DNA from: Mesorhizobium sp.
GTDB lineage: Bacteria; Pseudomonadota; Alphaproteobacteria; Rhizobiales; Rhizobiaceae
NCBI GenBank assembly: GCA_004020645.1
Contig: SAQL01000011.1
Location: forward strand, 124,001-188,000
Length of the DNA: 64,000 nt
Reading direction: 5' to 3'
In this document: one piece after another, positions 35,590-43,863 of the stretch
Numbering within the stretch: the first letter of the stretch is position 1
Layout: each line of letters begins with the position of its first letter
Notes under the pieces: model-generated
Told to the model about the DNA's origin: nothing
Database searches by the model: none
What the model saw: the letters and a program-made list of their open reading frames with translations, nothing else
Translations under genes and position numbers: made by a program

Positions 35590-37319
35590 GACACTGATCC
35601 AAGGTGGGGCGGTTTCAGAAATGTCTGCCCGTGGATCCCAGCCAGGTGCTCGACGATCGGTCCGACCGCCAGCGCCGGGAAGAAGGTGAGGCCACCGACG
35701 ATCAGAATGACGCCGACCAGAAGCCCGACGAACAGCGGTCCGTCGGTCGGGAAGGTGCCGGCGGAGGCGGGCGCCGTCTTCTTGGCGACCAGCGAACCGG
35801 CGATCGCCAGAGCCGGGATGATGACCAGGAAGCGGCCCATCAGCATGCCGATGCCGAGCGTGATGTTGTACCAGGGCGTGTTGCCGGTCAGGCCGCCAAA
35901 GGCCGAGCCGTTGTTGGCGGCAGCCGAGGTGTAGGCATAGAGAACCTCGGAGAAGCCGTGCGGGCCGGCATTGGCTATTGAAGCGACGCCTGTCGGCAGC
36001 ACCAGCGCGATGGCGGTGAAGATCAGCATCGCCAGCGGCAGGCAGAGAATGGCGAGCATCGCCATCTTGATCTCCTTGGCCTCGATCTTCTTGCCGAGAT
36101 ATTCGGGCGTGCGTCCGACCATCAGTCCGGCGACGAAGACGGCGATCACGATGTACATCAGGATGCCGTAGAGACCGGCGCCGACACCGCCGACAATGAC
36201 CTCGCCGAGCTGCATGTTGATGATCGGGATCATGCCGCCGAGCGCGGTGAAGCTGTCATGCATCGCGTTGACGGCGCCGCAGGACGCGGCTGTGGTGATG
36301 ACCGCAAACAGCGCCGACAAGGCGATGCCGAAGCGCGTTTCCTTGCCTTCCATGTTGCCGCCGTCGATGCCCAGCGCATGAACCAGCGGATTGCCTGATG
36401 CTTCCGCCCAGTAGCAGACGGCGACGCCGGCGATGAACAGGACGGCCATCGAGGTCAAGATCGCCCAACCCTGGCGCTGGTTGCCGTTCATGCGGCCGAA
36501 GACGTTGGTCAGCGCCGCACCGATGGCGAAGATCGAAACCATCTGGATCAGGTTCGAGATCGCATCGGGATTTTCGAAAGGATGCGCGGCATTTGCGTTG
36601 AAGAAGCCGCCGCCATTGGTGCCGAGCATCTTGATGGCGATCTGCGAGGCTGCCGGCCCGACCGCGATCGTCTGCCGCGCGCCCTCCAATGTTGTGGCGT
36701 CGATATAGGCGCTGAGCGTCTGCGGTATGCCGAGGTAGACATAGACCAGCGTCAGCACGATGCAGAGCGGCAACAGCAGGTAAAGGGTGCACCGGGTCAT
36801 ATCGACCCAGAAATTGCCGATCGATTTGCCGGAGGCCTTGGTGAAGCCGCGGATCAGCGCGATTGCGATGGCGATGCCGGTCGCCGCGGACAGGAAGTTC
36901 TGCACGGTGAGGCCGGCCATCTGCACGAGATAGGACATCGTGCTTTCGCCGCCGTAGTTCTGCCAGTTGGTGTTGGTCATGAAGCTGGCGGCGGTGTTGA
37001 AGGCGAGACCGGGTTCGACGGCGGTTATCCCGGCCGGATTGTAGGGCAGGCTGCCTTGCAGCCGCTGCAGGAAATAAAGCACCAGGAAGCCGGCCAGGTT
37101 GAAGAACAGCAGGGCCGCCGCATAGGTGGTCCAGTGCTGCTCCTCACGCTCGCTGGTTCCCGAGATGCGATAAAGACTCCGCTCGACAGGGTGCAAAATC
37201 GGCGAGAGGAATGTGCGGTCGCCGCTGAAAACGCGATACATGTAGCCGCCGAGCGGCTTCACGAGCAAAACGACGATCCCGCAATAGACGAGGATCTGTA
37301 TCCATCCGTTGAAAGTCAT
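35475..37319 (-). CDS. kdpA: Potassium-transporting ATPase subunit KdpA with 47-residue C-terminal extension
   Basis: K+-binding channel-like subunit of the Kdp complex. The protein shows the expected ten-helix layout and selectivity-loop motifs such as [16 protein letters not shown] and [21 protein letters not shown]. KdpA is normally ~557-570 aa; here the usual end ([15 protein letters not shown], residue 567) is followed by 47 non-conserved, basic, proline-rich residues. Removing one T from the ATTT at 35619-35622 (minus strand) would give a TGA right after Phe567. So the extension is probably due to a one-base insertion or a sequence error. It overlaps the small gene downstream by 115 bases. 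Confidence 0.93.
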   Translation of the reverse strand: MTFNGWIQILVYCGIVVLLVKPLGGYMYRVFSGDRTFLSPILHPVERSLYRISGTSEREEQHWTTYAAALLFFNLAGFLVLYFLQRLQGSLPYNPAGITAVEPGLAFNTAASFMTNTNWQNYGGESTMSYLVQMAGLTVQNFLSAATGIAIAIALIRGFTKASGKSIGNFWVDMTRCTLYLLLPLCIVLTLVYVYLGIPQTLSAYIDATTLEGARQTIAVGPAASQIAIKMLGTNGGGFFNANAAHPFENPDAISNLIQMVSIFAIGAALTNVFGRMNGNQRQGWAILTSMAVLFIAGVAVCYWAEASGNPLVHALGIDGGNMEGKETRFGIALSALFAVITTAASCGAVNAMHDSFTALGGMIPIINMQLGEVIVGGVGAGLYGILMYIVIAVFVAGLMVGRTPEYLGKKIEAKEIKMAMLAILCLPLAMLIFTAIALVLPTGVASIANAGPHGFSEVLYAYTSAAANNGSAFGGLTGNTPWYNITLGIGMLMGRFLVIIPALAIAGSLVAKKTAPASAGTFPTDGPLFVGLLVGVILIVGGLTFFPALAVGPIVEHLAGIHGQTFLKPPHLGSVSCPGSKPSAARFDIEPIRREQPRLLSRPCPRSSPLRQS

Positions 37320-37352
37320 TGAAATAGCTTTCCGTGCCTTCGCCAGTTGCCG

Positions 37353-37442
37353 TTAGAAACGTTCTGGGCGAACGAGGGCGTATGTCAGGTAGGCGAGAAG
37401 GAACAAGGTCACAGCGCCACCAAGGATGTAATCGACAAGCAT
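37353..37442 (-). CDS. kdpF: Kdp small subunit KdpF
   Basis: A 29 aa single-helix membrane peptide, MLVDYILGGAVTLFLLAYL followed by TYALVRPERF; the ALxRPERF ending is the hallmark of KdpF, which stabilises the Kdp complex. An AAGGA ribosome site precedes the ATG at 37440-37442. It lies 33 bases upstream of kdpA. Too short for usual gene finders. Confidence 0.9.
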   Translation of the reverse strand: MLVDYILGGAVTLFLLAYLTYALVRPERF

Positions 37443-37458
37443 GTTGTGATCCTTCCGC

Positions 37459-37539
37459 CTAAAGACTGTCGCAGGCTTTGATGAAGGCGAAGAACAGGGC
37501 GAAAAATAAAAACCCTATTCCGAGAACGATGATGTCCAT
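37459..37539 (-). CDS. 26-residue membrane peptide at the head of the kdp operon
   Basis: MDIIVLGIGFLFFALFFAFI then KACDSL: one hydrophobic helix and a C-terminal ACDxL. An AAGGAG ribosome site lies 8 bases before the ATG at 37537-37539. Peptides of this type (ending in ACDRL or similar) are found upstream of kdpF in other Proteobacteria, to my recollection, and are rarely annotated. It is the first cistron of the operon, so it could be a leader or a structural micro-subunit. Confidence 0.72.
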   Translation of the reverse strand: MDIIVLGIGFLFFALFFAFIKACDSL

Positions 37540-37795
37540 CGGACTTGCTCCTTATTTTCGTTTTGCACTGCCTTGCCTGCAGCCGGCAGGGTTGAAGTCA
37601 TGTGAAGACACTCGGTCGCGGCGGCAATGGCGACCGAGATAAGTCCTTCCCGCCGGGATATGGATCAAAACCCCATAAAGGTTCGAGCCGGGGCAAAGAG
37701 GAAAGAAATAAAAATCCTATAGGGATTTTGCCGTCACGGTCTCAGCGCACGGCGTTTTAAAGACAAGTCGCGCGCCGGTGCGAAGCTGCCGAAAA
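37540..37795. promoter_or_regulatory. kdp promoter region and end of the upstream membrane-protein gene
   Basis: About 255 bases between the kdp leader and the stop of the gene at 37796. It must carry the kdp promoter and any KdpE site. It includes an AT-rich inverted repeat (37711-37729: AAAATCC, loop TATAG, GGATTTT) flanked by A/T runs, which could be the KdpE site or a terminator for the gene upstream. No consensus was matched with confidence. Confidence 0.4.
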
Positions 37796-39304
37796 TCAGC
37801 GATCGCGCGTATAGATCACGGCGTAGTCGTCCGCATACGCCCGCTTCCAGCCCAATTCATCGAAGAATGGAATGCGGCTGTCGTCCGGCGTCAGCAAGGC
37901 CCAGTCTATCGCATGCTTCTCGAGCTGCGCTTCGAGGACAGGCTTTCCGTCGCTGCGTCCTGTCTCGGCATCTGTCTTCATAAAGCCGTTGAGAAAGAGC
38001 TGATCTGTCCGGCCGTCGATGAATGTCTTGATTCCATGGAAAATCAAGCTACCGCCGAAGTTGTAGGAATTCAGGACATTGCCTGACAGATGATGGCTTT
38101 CGACGAACGCGAGCGCATCCTTGGCCGAAGTCTTCTGGCCCGGCTCGACCGGATAGGCACTCGTGAGTATTGCGGTTGCCGCCAGCAGCAAAACGCCTGC
38201 CACGCCGCAGATCCGGTAAAATCGCTCTGCGAAAAACCGTTCCAGCCCGTCGCGCCTGTCAGACATCCATTTCGCCAGGGAAAGCGCGGGATATTGCTCC
38301 GCAATCTCGGCCGCAAGTACGATCGGGACCAGCAGAAAGAACAGGTACATGAAGCGCAGATGGGTGAGATAGATATGCAAGGCAAAGACGATGAACAGCG
38401 CCTTTGCCCAGCCGATGCGAAGTCTCGACACAAGCAGCGCGAAAACGAACAGTAGGATACCCACTTCCTGGAACCGTTGATCCGAGGCGTCGAACGGTTT
38501 CCACTCGATAATCAAGGGAACCGCTTCATTGCCATAGGCTACGGTGAGAGTGGCAAGGATGGCCTTGATACCATAGGGATTGATCAAGCTGACCACCGGG
38601 CAAAGCAGTCCGAAGGCAACCCATTTGCCAAGGAGTACGGGGTTGGACAGGCGGCTTCGCACAAGAAGATCGAGGCCGGCGAAAGCCGCGATGACGAAGC
38701 CGATGGTAAAGGTCGCGTGGAGATTGGCCCACAGGACAAGCAGGGCAAGCAGCCACAGAGGCGGTCCCTGCTCATTGCGCGCTGCGCGAAAAAGCATTGC
38801 GGTCCAGATCACGATGATGGGCAAGGTGAAGATGTGCGGACGCGCGGTGTAGATCGGGGAGATCAAGGCCGCCGCGAACAAGGCCAGTCCCACTGCCGCC
38901 GTCGGTCTCAACCAGGTGCTGAGATACCATGACAGCAGCGCGCCTGTCAGGGCGATGGTTGAGATGATCAGCACCGCCACGCCGTTCCAGCCACTTGCCG
39001 TGTAGGCGAGCGCAAGGAGAACCTGTCCAAGCCATTCCTTGGCGATCCACGGGTGTCCGGCGAAGGTATGAGAATAGCTGTCGACAATCGGGAACGTACG
39101 ATTTGCCAGCAGATCGAGCCCCACCTTGACCTGCCACCAACAGTCGGGGTCCTGCAGGATGGCTTGGGTGTGGGCGGAAAGCGCGAAGGCCACGATAGGC
39201 GCGACGAGCAGGCAGAACATCACCCTGGCCCGCTGCGCGTCGTTGACCGACGACGCGGTCGAAACGGTCGCAACGGTCGCTACGGTCGCCTGAATCCCGT
39301 TCAT
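37796..39304 (-). CDS. Multi-pass membrane protein, GT-C-like, function unknown
   Basis: A 502 aa protein with about ten hydrophobic segments followed by a ~120 aa soluble C-terminal domain (from ~YPVEPGQKTSAKDALAFV). The early periplasmic-loop motif DPDCWWQVKVGLDLLA and the topology resemble polyprenyl-phosphate-sugar glycosyltransferases of the GT-C fold, but no clear family motif is seen. The N-terminus has a VATVATV tandem. It follows the methyltransferase by 74 bases in the same direction, so a role in modifying a surface glycan or lipid is inferred from context. Confidence 0.7.
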   Translation of the reverse strand: MNGIQATVATVATVSTASSVNDAQRARVMFCLLVAPIVAFALSAHTQAILQDPDCWWQVKVGLDLLANRTFPIVDSYSHTFAGHPWIAKEWLGQVLLALAYTASGWNGVAVLIISTIALTGALLSWYLSTWLRPTAAVGLALFAAALISPIYTARPHIFTLPIIVIWTAMLFRAARNEQGPPLWLLALLVLWANLHATFTIGFVIAAFAGLDLLVRSRLSNPVLLGKWVAFGLLCPVVSLINPYGIKAILATLTVAYGNEAVPLIIEWKPFDASDQRFQEVGILLFVFALLVSRLRIGWAKALFIVFALHIYLTHLRFMYLFFLLVPIVLAAEIAEQYPALSLAKWMSDRRDGLERFFAERFYRICGVAGVLLLAATAILTSAYPVEPGQKTSAKDALAFVESHHLSGNVLNSYNFGGSLIFHGIKTFIDGRTDQLFLNGFMKTDAETGRSDGKPVLEAQLEKHAIDWALLTPDDSRIPFFDELGWKRAYADDYAVIYTRDR

Positions 39305-39378
39305 ATCATAGCTCCAGGCCGCTCTGCGGCAGATCGATTGGCGGTTTCAGCTTGTCGCTCATCCGAGGGCAGGTCCGC

Positions 39379-40080
39379 TCAAACGACAGGCTTGACCGCA
39401 TGCACGAAATATTGGGCTCCCATAGGCATCCTGGTCAGGAAGCGCTCCAAGGGTCGCAATCTTGCGAGCACGCGTGGGAAAAAGATCCGGTAGACGACAT
39501 CGGATTTGGAGAAGCCGGCCGCAGCCATTCGCTTGCGCACATCGCGGCTGTCGATCAGAATTGCGTTCTCGTCGAAAGCACAGTTTCGCACCGCGTGCGT
39601 CGTCAGCGGATTCCAGGGATTGTGCTCGAACAAAAAGAAGCTGCCACCACCGGTCAGCACTCTCTCGATCTCCTTGATCAGGCCGATATGGAGGTTTTCG
39701 GGGATGTGATGGAACACGCAGGCGGCGAAGGCGAGATCGAAACTTGCGTCGTCGTAAGGGATCGTTTCGCCGTCGAAGTGCCTGAAATCGGCCTGGCCGG
39801 GAAAGCGCTTTCGGGCGATGTCGAGCGACTGCGAGGAGGGGTCGAGCAAGGTGATTTCGCTGTCGGGAAATGCGGCGCGCATAGGCCCCAGCGAATTGCC
39901 GACACCCGCGCCGAAGTCGAGTATCCGCCGCGGCTTCACGCCTGAGCGGGCGAGCCTTGCCGCGACATCGTCGATCTTGTACTGCGCGAAGAAATCCGGG
40001 GTTTCGCCGCTCAGCCGGATACTTGCGGCATGCTGCTGCTGATACTCCAGCGCGAACTGGTCAAACTCGGCCTGAAGCAC
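39379..40080 (-). CDS. Class I SAM-dependent methyltransferase
   Basis: A 233 aa methyltransferase of the UbiE/Methyltransf_11 type: motif I RILDFGAGVGNSLGPMRAA, motif II EITLLDPSSQSLDIAR, and FDLAFAACVFHHIP. It starts at a GTG (40078-40080) inside the end of the glycosyltransferase gene (20-base overlap), so the two are coupled. The substrate is probably a lipid-linked sugar or related metabolite by context. Confidence 0.85.
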   Translation of the reverse strand: MLQAEFDQFALEYQQQHAASIRLSGETPDFFAQYKIDDVAARLARSGVKPRRILDFGAGVGNSLGPMRAAFPDSEITLLDPSSQSLDIARKRFPGQADFRHFDGETIPYDDASFDLAFAACVFHHIPENLHIGLIKEIERVLTGGGSFFLFEHNPWNPLTTHAVRNCAFDENAILIDSRDVRKRMAAAGFSKSDVVYRIFFPRVLARLRPLERFLTRMPMGAQYFVHAVKPVV

Positions 40081-41125
40081 GCGCGGCTCCCTTCGTCAGT
40101 TCATGGGCCATTTCCTGAAGACGATGGACGGGCAGCTTCCCGGCGGCAGGATCATGGGCAGCGATCTCGTTTATGAGGTAGAGCGGCCGCCGCTTGGTCT
40201 CCATATACATGCGCCCGAGATATTCCCCGAAGATCCCAAGGACCAGAAGCTGGACGCTGCCGAGGATCAGGACGATGGCGGCCAGGCTGGTCCAGCCGGG
40301 CAACACGCTGCCGGCAAACCATGAGAAGAGCGTGTAGCCGAGCGCAGCAAGCCCGAGAAAGCCGAAGATCAAGCCGAGATGCGAGGCGAACCGCAGGGGC
40401 ACGATGGAGAAGCTCGTCATCGCATCCATTGCCAGAAGCACCATCTTCTTCAACGGGTAATGCGTGGTGCCTGCGAAGCGCTGGTGCCGCTCATAGGCAA
40501 AAGCCACCTGCTTGAGGCCGATCCAGCTCACCATGCCGCGAATGAAGCGGTAACGCTCGGGCATCGCATTGAGATGATCGAGCGCGCGGCGGCTCATCAG
40601 GCGAAAGTCCCCGGAATCGAGCGCCATGTCGACGTCGACCATCTTGCGCAGCAGACGGTAGAACAATGCGGCGGTTGCGCGCTTGAACCAGCCTTCGCCC
40701 TGGCGCTTCAGCCGCTGGCCATAGACGACGTCGAACCCCTCATCCATCTTTGCCATCATGGCTTTGAGCAATTCCGGCGGGTCCTGGAGGTCGGCGTCGA
40801 GAATGAGAATGCGCTGGCCGCGGCAAAACTCCAGGCCGGCGCTGAGCGCAATCTGGTGGCCGTAATTTCGGGCGAGGTCTATGCCGACGACGTGGCTGTC
40901 CTGTTTGGCGAGTTCGAAAATGGCCTCGCGGGTGCCGTCGGTGGCTCCGTCGATGACCAGCACGATCTCGTAGGAATGCCCCGCTTGTTCACGGCAAACG
41001 GCTGTGACGCGCCGGTAAAGTTCGGCGACCCCGCCGATTTCATTGTAGCACGGCACGACAACCGACAGCGCGACGGCGCGTCGCGCAGCGATTTTCTCTG
41101 TTTGCGCCAAAAGCCCAGCTCCCAT
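40061..41125 (-). CDS. GT2 family glycosyltransferase (DPM1/GtrB/ArnC-like)
   Basis: Membrane-bound enzyme that transfers a sugar to polyprenyl phosphate. The 354 aa protein has the GT-A N-terminal VALSVVVPCYNEIGGVAEL, LVIDGATDGT and the metal-binding DADLQDPPELL, then two C-terminal transmembrane helices (~236-260 and ~265-290) and the GEYLGRMYMETKRRPLYLI tail typical of GtrB/ArnC. It leads the minus-strand run with the methyltransferase and the multi-pass membrane protein. Confidence 0.92.
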   Translation of the reverse strand: MGAGLLAQTEKIAARRAVALSVVVPCYNEIGGVAELYRRVTAVCREQAGHSYEIVLVIDGATDGTREAIFELAKQDSHVVGIDLARNYGHQIALSAGLEFCRGQRILILDADLQDPPELLKAMMAKMDEGFDVVYGQRLKRQGEGWFKRATAALFYRLLRKMVDVDMALDSGDFRLMSRRALDHLNAMPERYRFIRGMVSWIGLKQVAFAYERHQRFAGTTHYPLKKMVLLAMDAMTSFSIVPLRFASHLGLIFGFLGLAALGYTLFSWFAGSVLPGWTSLAAIVLILGSVQLLVLGIFGEYLGRMYMETKRRPLYLINEIAAHDPAAGKLPVHRLQEMAHELTKGAARASGRV

Positions 41126-41280
41126 GGTTAGAACGGGAATAGGCCGAATTTGTTAGAAAATTGATAAGCCGCTCAGAATTGCCGGCCCGCGAGGCCAGAT
41201 AAGCGAAGCACGGATGGCAGGGCGCGTGCGACGGTAATGCGGGGATACGGCGAGGGCGGACACTCCGCCAAATCGGCGGC

Positions 41281-41463
41281 TCAGCCTTCTGCCTTGAAGT
41301 TCTTCGCTTCCTTCTCGACCTTGGCGCGGTCCTTGCCGTGCTTGCGCATCAGATCCTTCGCCTGGTTGGGCGAAACGTCGGTGGTCTCGGCCAGGCGCAG
41401 GGCTTCCTTGTCGTCCGGTTCGCGTTTCTTCCGATCCGCCATTGTGGTCCGCTTGTCAGCCAT
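41281..41463 (-). CDS. DUF3606-type small protein
   Basis: A 60 aa basic/acidic protein with the DUF3606 core EALRLAETTDVSPNQAKDLMRKHGKDRAKVEKEA. The ATG at 41461-41463 shares one base with the stop of the paired gene upstream (TGATG). It is more diverged than its neighbour. DUF3606 proteins are short helix-turn-helix-like proteins common in rhizobia; function unknown. Confidence 0.75.
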   Translation of the reverse strand: MADKRTTMADRKKREPDDKEALRLAETTDVSPNQAKDLMRKHGKDRAKVEKEAKNFKAEG

Positions 41464-41651
41464 CACGACGCCTTTATGCTCTCGGCGATTTTGTGCAGCA
41501 CCTTGCGATCGGTGCCATGGCGCTTGATCAAGGTGCGTGCCTGTTCGGGAGTAATGCCGGCTTCCTCGGCGAGATGCCTCACCTCATAGTCTTCGTCGCC
41601 GGCAACTTGTGAGCGATCGCGGTTGTCGGTCTTGGTCTTGTCGTCGGGCAT
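41463..41651 (-). CDS. DUF3606 protein
   Basis: A 62 aa protein, MPDDKTKTDNRDRSQVAGDE then DYEVRHLAEEAGITPEQARTLIKRHGTDR, the standard DUF3606 pattern. It is translationally coupled to a second, diverged copy downstream. A third copy lies at 48451-48639. Confidence 0.85.
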   Translation of the reverse strand: MPDDKTKTDNRDRSQVAGDEDYEVRHLAEEAGITPEQARTLIKRHGTDRKVLHKIAESIKAS

Positions 41652-41708
41652 GGCAGTTCTCCTCGTTTCGACCTAGAGAATAACGACGGAGATTTCGTGA
41701 GGTTCCTT

Positions 41709-41760
41709 AATGCATGTCGCCCAAAGTGCGCAGCGGTTTTGGGACAACGACATGCATAAA
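41709..41760 (+). repeat. Dispersed palindromic repeat (TGCATGTCG type), copy 1
   Basis: Begins AATGCATGTCGCCCAAAGTG and ends ACGACATGCATAAA, with inverted ends TGCATGTCG / CGACATGCA. Nearly identical to the copies at 41769 and 42252. Intergenic. Confidence 0.9.
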
Positions 41761-41768
41761 CAACAGCA

Positions 41769-41869
41769 ATGCATGTCGCCCAAAAGTGCGCAGCGGTCTT
41801 GGGACAACGACATGCATAAAACAAGAACTTAAAGAGTGTCGCATCGATCTCTTCAGACGTGACGCGCTT
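41769..41869 (+). repeat. Dispersed palindromic repeat, copy 2 with second arm
   Basis: Same 52-base core as copy 1 (41769-41820), followed by a second imperfect inverted repeat (TTAAAGAGTGTCGCATC ... GACGTGACGCGCTT) that reaches the stop codon of the DUF982 gene. Confidence 0.85.
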
Positions 41870-42129
41870 CAATGCCGGCCTTCGCGAACAAACACATGGG
41901 CTTCCTTGGCGGCGGCCGTGAATGCCCGCCGCGCACTGCCAACCGCCCGCCGCTGCTCCATCGCGTCCATCATGGCTTTCAAAGCCGCGCGATATTTGGG
42001 CCCGCGCTTTTCGTCAGGCCATTTGTCGACCAGAAGCGAGGCCGCCTGGACCGTCCTCGTCACAGAGAGGAGGCGGCCGATCCGTTCGCTCTCGATCGTC
42101 ACCGGAACATCGAATTGTTCATCACGCAT
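41869..42129 (-). CDS. DUF982 protein
   Basis: An 86 aa protein with the DUF982 pattern: RTVQAASLLVDKWPDEKRGPKYRAALKAMMDAMEQRR then ARRAFTAAAKEAHV. The family is nearly confined to rhizobia and often lies in accessory regions; function unknown. The ATG at 42127-42129 was chosen since the protein proper begins MRDEQFDVPV. It is flanked on both sides by palindromic repeats. Confidence 0.82.
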   Translation of the reverse strand: MRDEQFDVPVTIESERIGRLLSVTRTVQAASLLVDKWPDEKRGPKYRAALKAMMDAMEQRRAVGSARRAFTAAAKEAHVFVREGRH

Positions 42130-42251
42130 TACCGCCACTCCTTGACTCCAAGGACAGCAACGGCGCAGCGGGACTATTCGTTCCGATGACGAACGGCGTG
42201 ATCCATCCCGATCACAATTCATGGTTACTGAGTGGCTTACGTCGCCGGGCT

Positions 42252-42352
42252 AATGCATGTCGCGCAAAGTGTGCAGCGGTTTTGCAACGACATGCATAAA
42301 ACAGCAACCTAAAGCGCGTCGCATGAGGCCGATCAAACGCGACATGCATTAG
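42252..42352 (+). repeat. Dispersed palindromic repeat, copy 3 with second arm
   Basis: TAATGCATGTCGCGCAAAGTGTGCAGCGG core ending ACGACATGCATAAA (short by a few bases), then CCTAAAGCGCGTCGCATGAG ... ACGCGACATGCATTAG, matching the two-part structure of copy 2. Confidence 0.85.
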
Positions 42353-42392
42353 TTCCAACAGCGCAAGCTAATTGGGCGCAGGGCGCCATGCA

Positions 42393-42623
42393 TTAGCGGG
42401 ACCGATGGTCGAACACGACCCCCATGGTCCTACCAATTGCGGTCATCACGACAAGCTCGACCAGATGGTCGTCGCTGTCCTCAAAACCGGGTGCTGCCCG
42501 GCGGATGGCGTCAATTGCGGCCCTGGTCGATATGGTGTCGCCGGCGCGAAATTTTGAAAGCGCAGATGAAACAAGTTCCTGGGCCGTCAAGTCAGCGACA
42601 GGCACTCTCGAAACGATGTTCAT
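42393..42623 (-). CDS. Small hypothetical protein
   Basis: A 76 aa soluble protein, not recognised. It starts at the ATG at 42621-42623 with a very strong GGAGGAGG ribosome site, which supports it as a real gene. Predicted mainly helical: ADLTAQELVSSALSKFRAGD, STRAAIDAIRRAAPG, then HLVELVVMTAIGRTMGVVFD. No motif seen. It lies between the DUF982 gene and the NYN-domain gene on the same strand. Confidence 0.65.
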   Translation of the reverse strand: MNIVSRVPVADLTAQELVSSALSKFRAGDTISTRAAIDAIRRAAPGFEDSDDHLVELVVMTAIGRTMGVVFDHRSR

Positions 42624-42745
42624 TGGCCTCCTCCGCCTTGAACTCTCCCCCAAAAGAATGATACGCCGAATGGCGGTTTCCGCCAGCGAAATAGTGGTCC
42701 GACCAGAGGCCAACCGGACCGGGGACAGTTGCCATTTTGCAGGGC

Positions 42746-43507
42746 TCAGCGCGACGCTGCCGACTTCGATTTCTCTCGGCTCCTCGCAGCCGGCTTGACC
42801 CGTATACGCATCGCTCCGCCCTCGGGATGATCGATCTCAAAGGCATTGGTCTTCCGCACGAGATCGCTCAGCTTGCGAAAGCCGAAGGTTCTCGGATCGA
42901 AGTCCGATGCCAGATTGGCGAGCTGATTGCCTACGATGCCGAGCGGCACCCAGCCGTCCTCGGTTCCCATCTGTGAAATGATCTTGGTGATGATCGGCGT
43001 CGCCGCGCTGGGCGGCTGCAAAGATTTCGTCGGTGCCGCATCGTGAGCGTTGGCTGGTGCGGTCGCAAGCAGGTTCTCGGTGTATACGAACCGGCGGCAT
43101 GCCTGCCGGAAACTCTCAGGTGTCTTCTGCTCGCCAAACCCATAAACGTCGATCCCGTGTTCCCTGATGCGAGCGGCAAGCCGGGTGAAATCGCTGTCGG
43201 ACGACACCAGGCAGAAGCCTTCGAACCGCCCGCTGTGGAGAAGGTCCATCGCGTCGATGACGAGCGTGATGTCGGACGCGTTCTTGCCGGGGGTCTGGGC
43301 GAATTGCTGCTGCGGGATGATCGCATGCTTCGACAGCACATCGGCCCATGCCTTCGAGCGGGTGCTGGAGAAATCGCCGTAGATGCGACGAACGCTCGCC
43401 TCGCCGATCTTCGCGATTTCCTCGAACAACCCGTCGGCAATCTTGGCCGAGGCATTGTCTGCGTCGATCAGCACTGCAAGCCGTGGAGAGCGCGGTTCAG
43501 TAGGCAA
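42746..43507 (-). CDS. NYN-domain PIN-like nuclease with C-terminal LOTUS/OST-HTH domain
   Basis: A 253 aa protein of the LabA/MARF1 type. The NYN domain (about 8-145) has LAVLIDADNAS (first acidic pair), KNASDITLVIDAMDLL, and CLVSSDSDFTRLAARIRE (third acidic set); these form a metal-dependent RNase centre. After a linker comes a LOTUS domain (~170-240; GWVPLGIVGNQLANLASDFDPRTFGFRKLSDLV), which binds RNA in known cases. The start is a TTG at 43505-43507 with an AGGGG site; a stop lies in frame just upstream. Part of its 5' end is copied at 45170-45203. Confidence 0.88.
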   Translation of the reverse strand: MPTEPRSPRLAVLIDADNASAKIADGLFEEIAKIGEASVRRIYGDFSSTRSKAWADVLSKHAIIPQQQFAQTPGKNASDITLVIDAMDLLHSGRFEGFCLVSSDSDFTRLAARIREHGIDVYGFGEQKTPESFRQACRRFVYTENLLATAPANAHDAAPTKSLQPPSAATPIITKIISQMGTEDGWVPLGIVGNQLANLASDFDPRTFGFRKLSDLVRKTNAFEIDHPEGGAMRIRVKPAARSREKSKSAASR

Positions 43508-43777
43508 GGTGAGCCCCTATTTTTGGCTTCGCACCAAATGACATATGGTGCAGCGGTAACGTTTTTGTCGAGACTCGACGAACGTCACTACTTCTTGCGA
43601 TACAAGATCATGCCTGCGTGATGCAGCACGCCGTCAATGAACGTTCCGTCAGCGGTAAAGCCGGTGTCGTCCCAATAGTCGATGTGATTGCCTCGGATCT
43701 CATAGCGCCCCTGGTAGGCGCTCGCACGGTTTCCGCGCGTTTCGTCATAGCGACCGTTTGGAAGCAAGTTGTGGCGG
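43453..43777 (+). repeat. Duplicated segment, left copy (325 bp)
   Basis: Matches 45170-45432 in the same orientation, except that 62 bases (43487-43548), including the NYN start codon and leader, are absent from the right copy. The join in the right copy is at a shared TGG. The left copy holds the 5' end of the NYN gene and a 3' fragment of an Atu4866-type gene. Confidence 0.9.
43588..43777 (-). pseudogene. 3' fragment of an Atu4866-domain gene
   Basis: The last ~63 codons of the gene at 45243-45596, still in frame (RHNLLPNGRYDEARG-like to HHAGMILYRKK) with a few substitutions, but without its 5' half: similarity stops at 43777 and a TAG lies a few codons further up. No start codon is available, so it is a non-functional remnant. 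Confidence 0.85.
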
Positions 43778-43817
43778 TGCGGATGTTGAGGCGGTGATAG
43801 CTATTCGAGCCCAAACG

Positions 43818-43845
43818 AAAACCCCGGCCGCTAGGCCGGGGTTTT
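43818..43845. terminator. Strong intrinsic terminator after the Omp25-like gene
   Basis: Perfect 12 bp inverted repeat AAAACCCCGGCC / GGCCGGGGTTTT with a 4-base loop (GCTA). The A and T runs at both ends make it usable in both directions. It lies 18 bases after the porin stop. Confidence 0.92.
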
Positions 43846-43863
43846 CCTTGCGTCCCCGAAGGA

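Noticed and set aside
37711..37729. AT-rich inverted repeat AAAATCC/GGATTTT as a definite KdpE binding site
   Set aside because: It fits the place, but it could equally be the terminator of the gene ending at 37796. No KdpE consensus was matched, so it is only mentioned in the promoter region.
41700..42360. CRISPR array from repeated ~50-base units
   Set aside because: Only three units, unequal spacing, no uniform spacers, palindromic core and no cas genes; they are dispersed REP-like repeats.
43608..43814. 68-codon minus-strand frame over the duplicated segment
   Set aside because: It is an out-of-frame reading of the Atu4866 gene remnant; a matching shadow frame exists in the intact copy.
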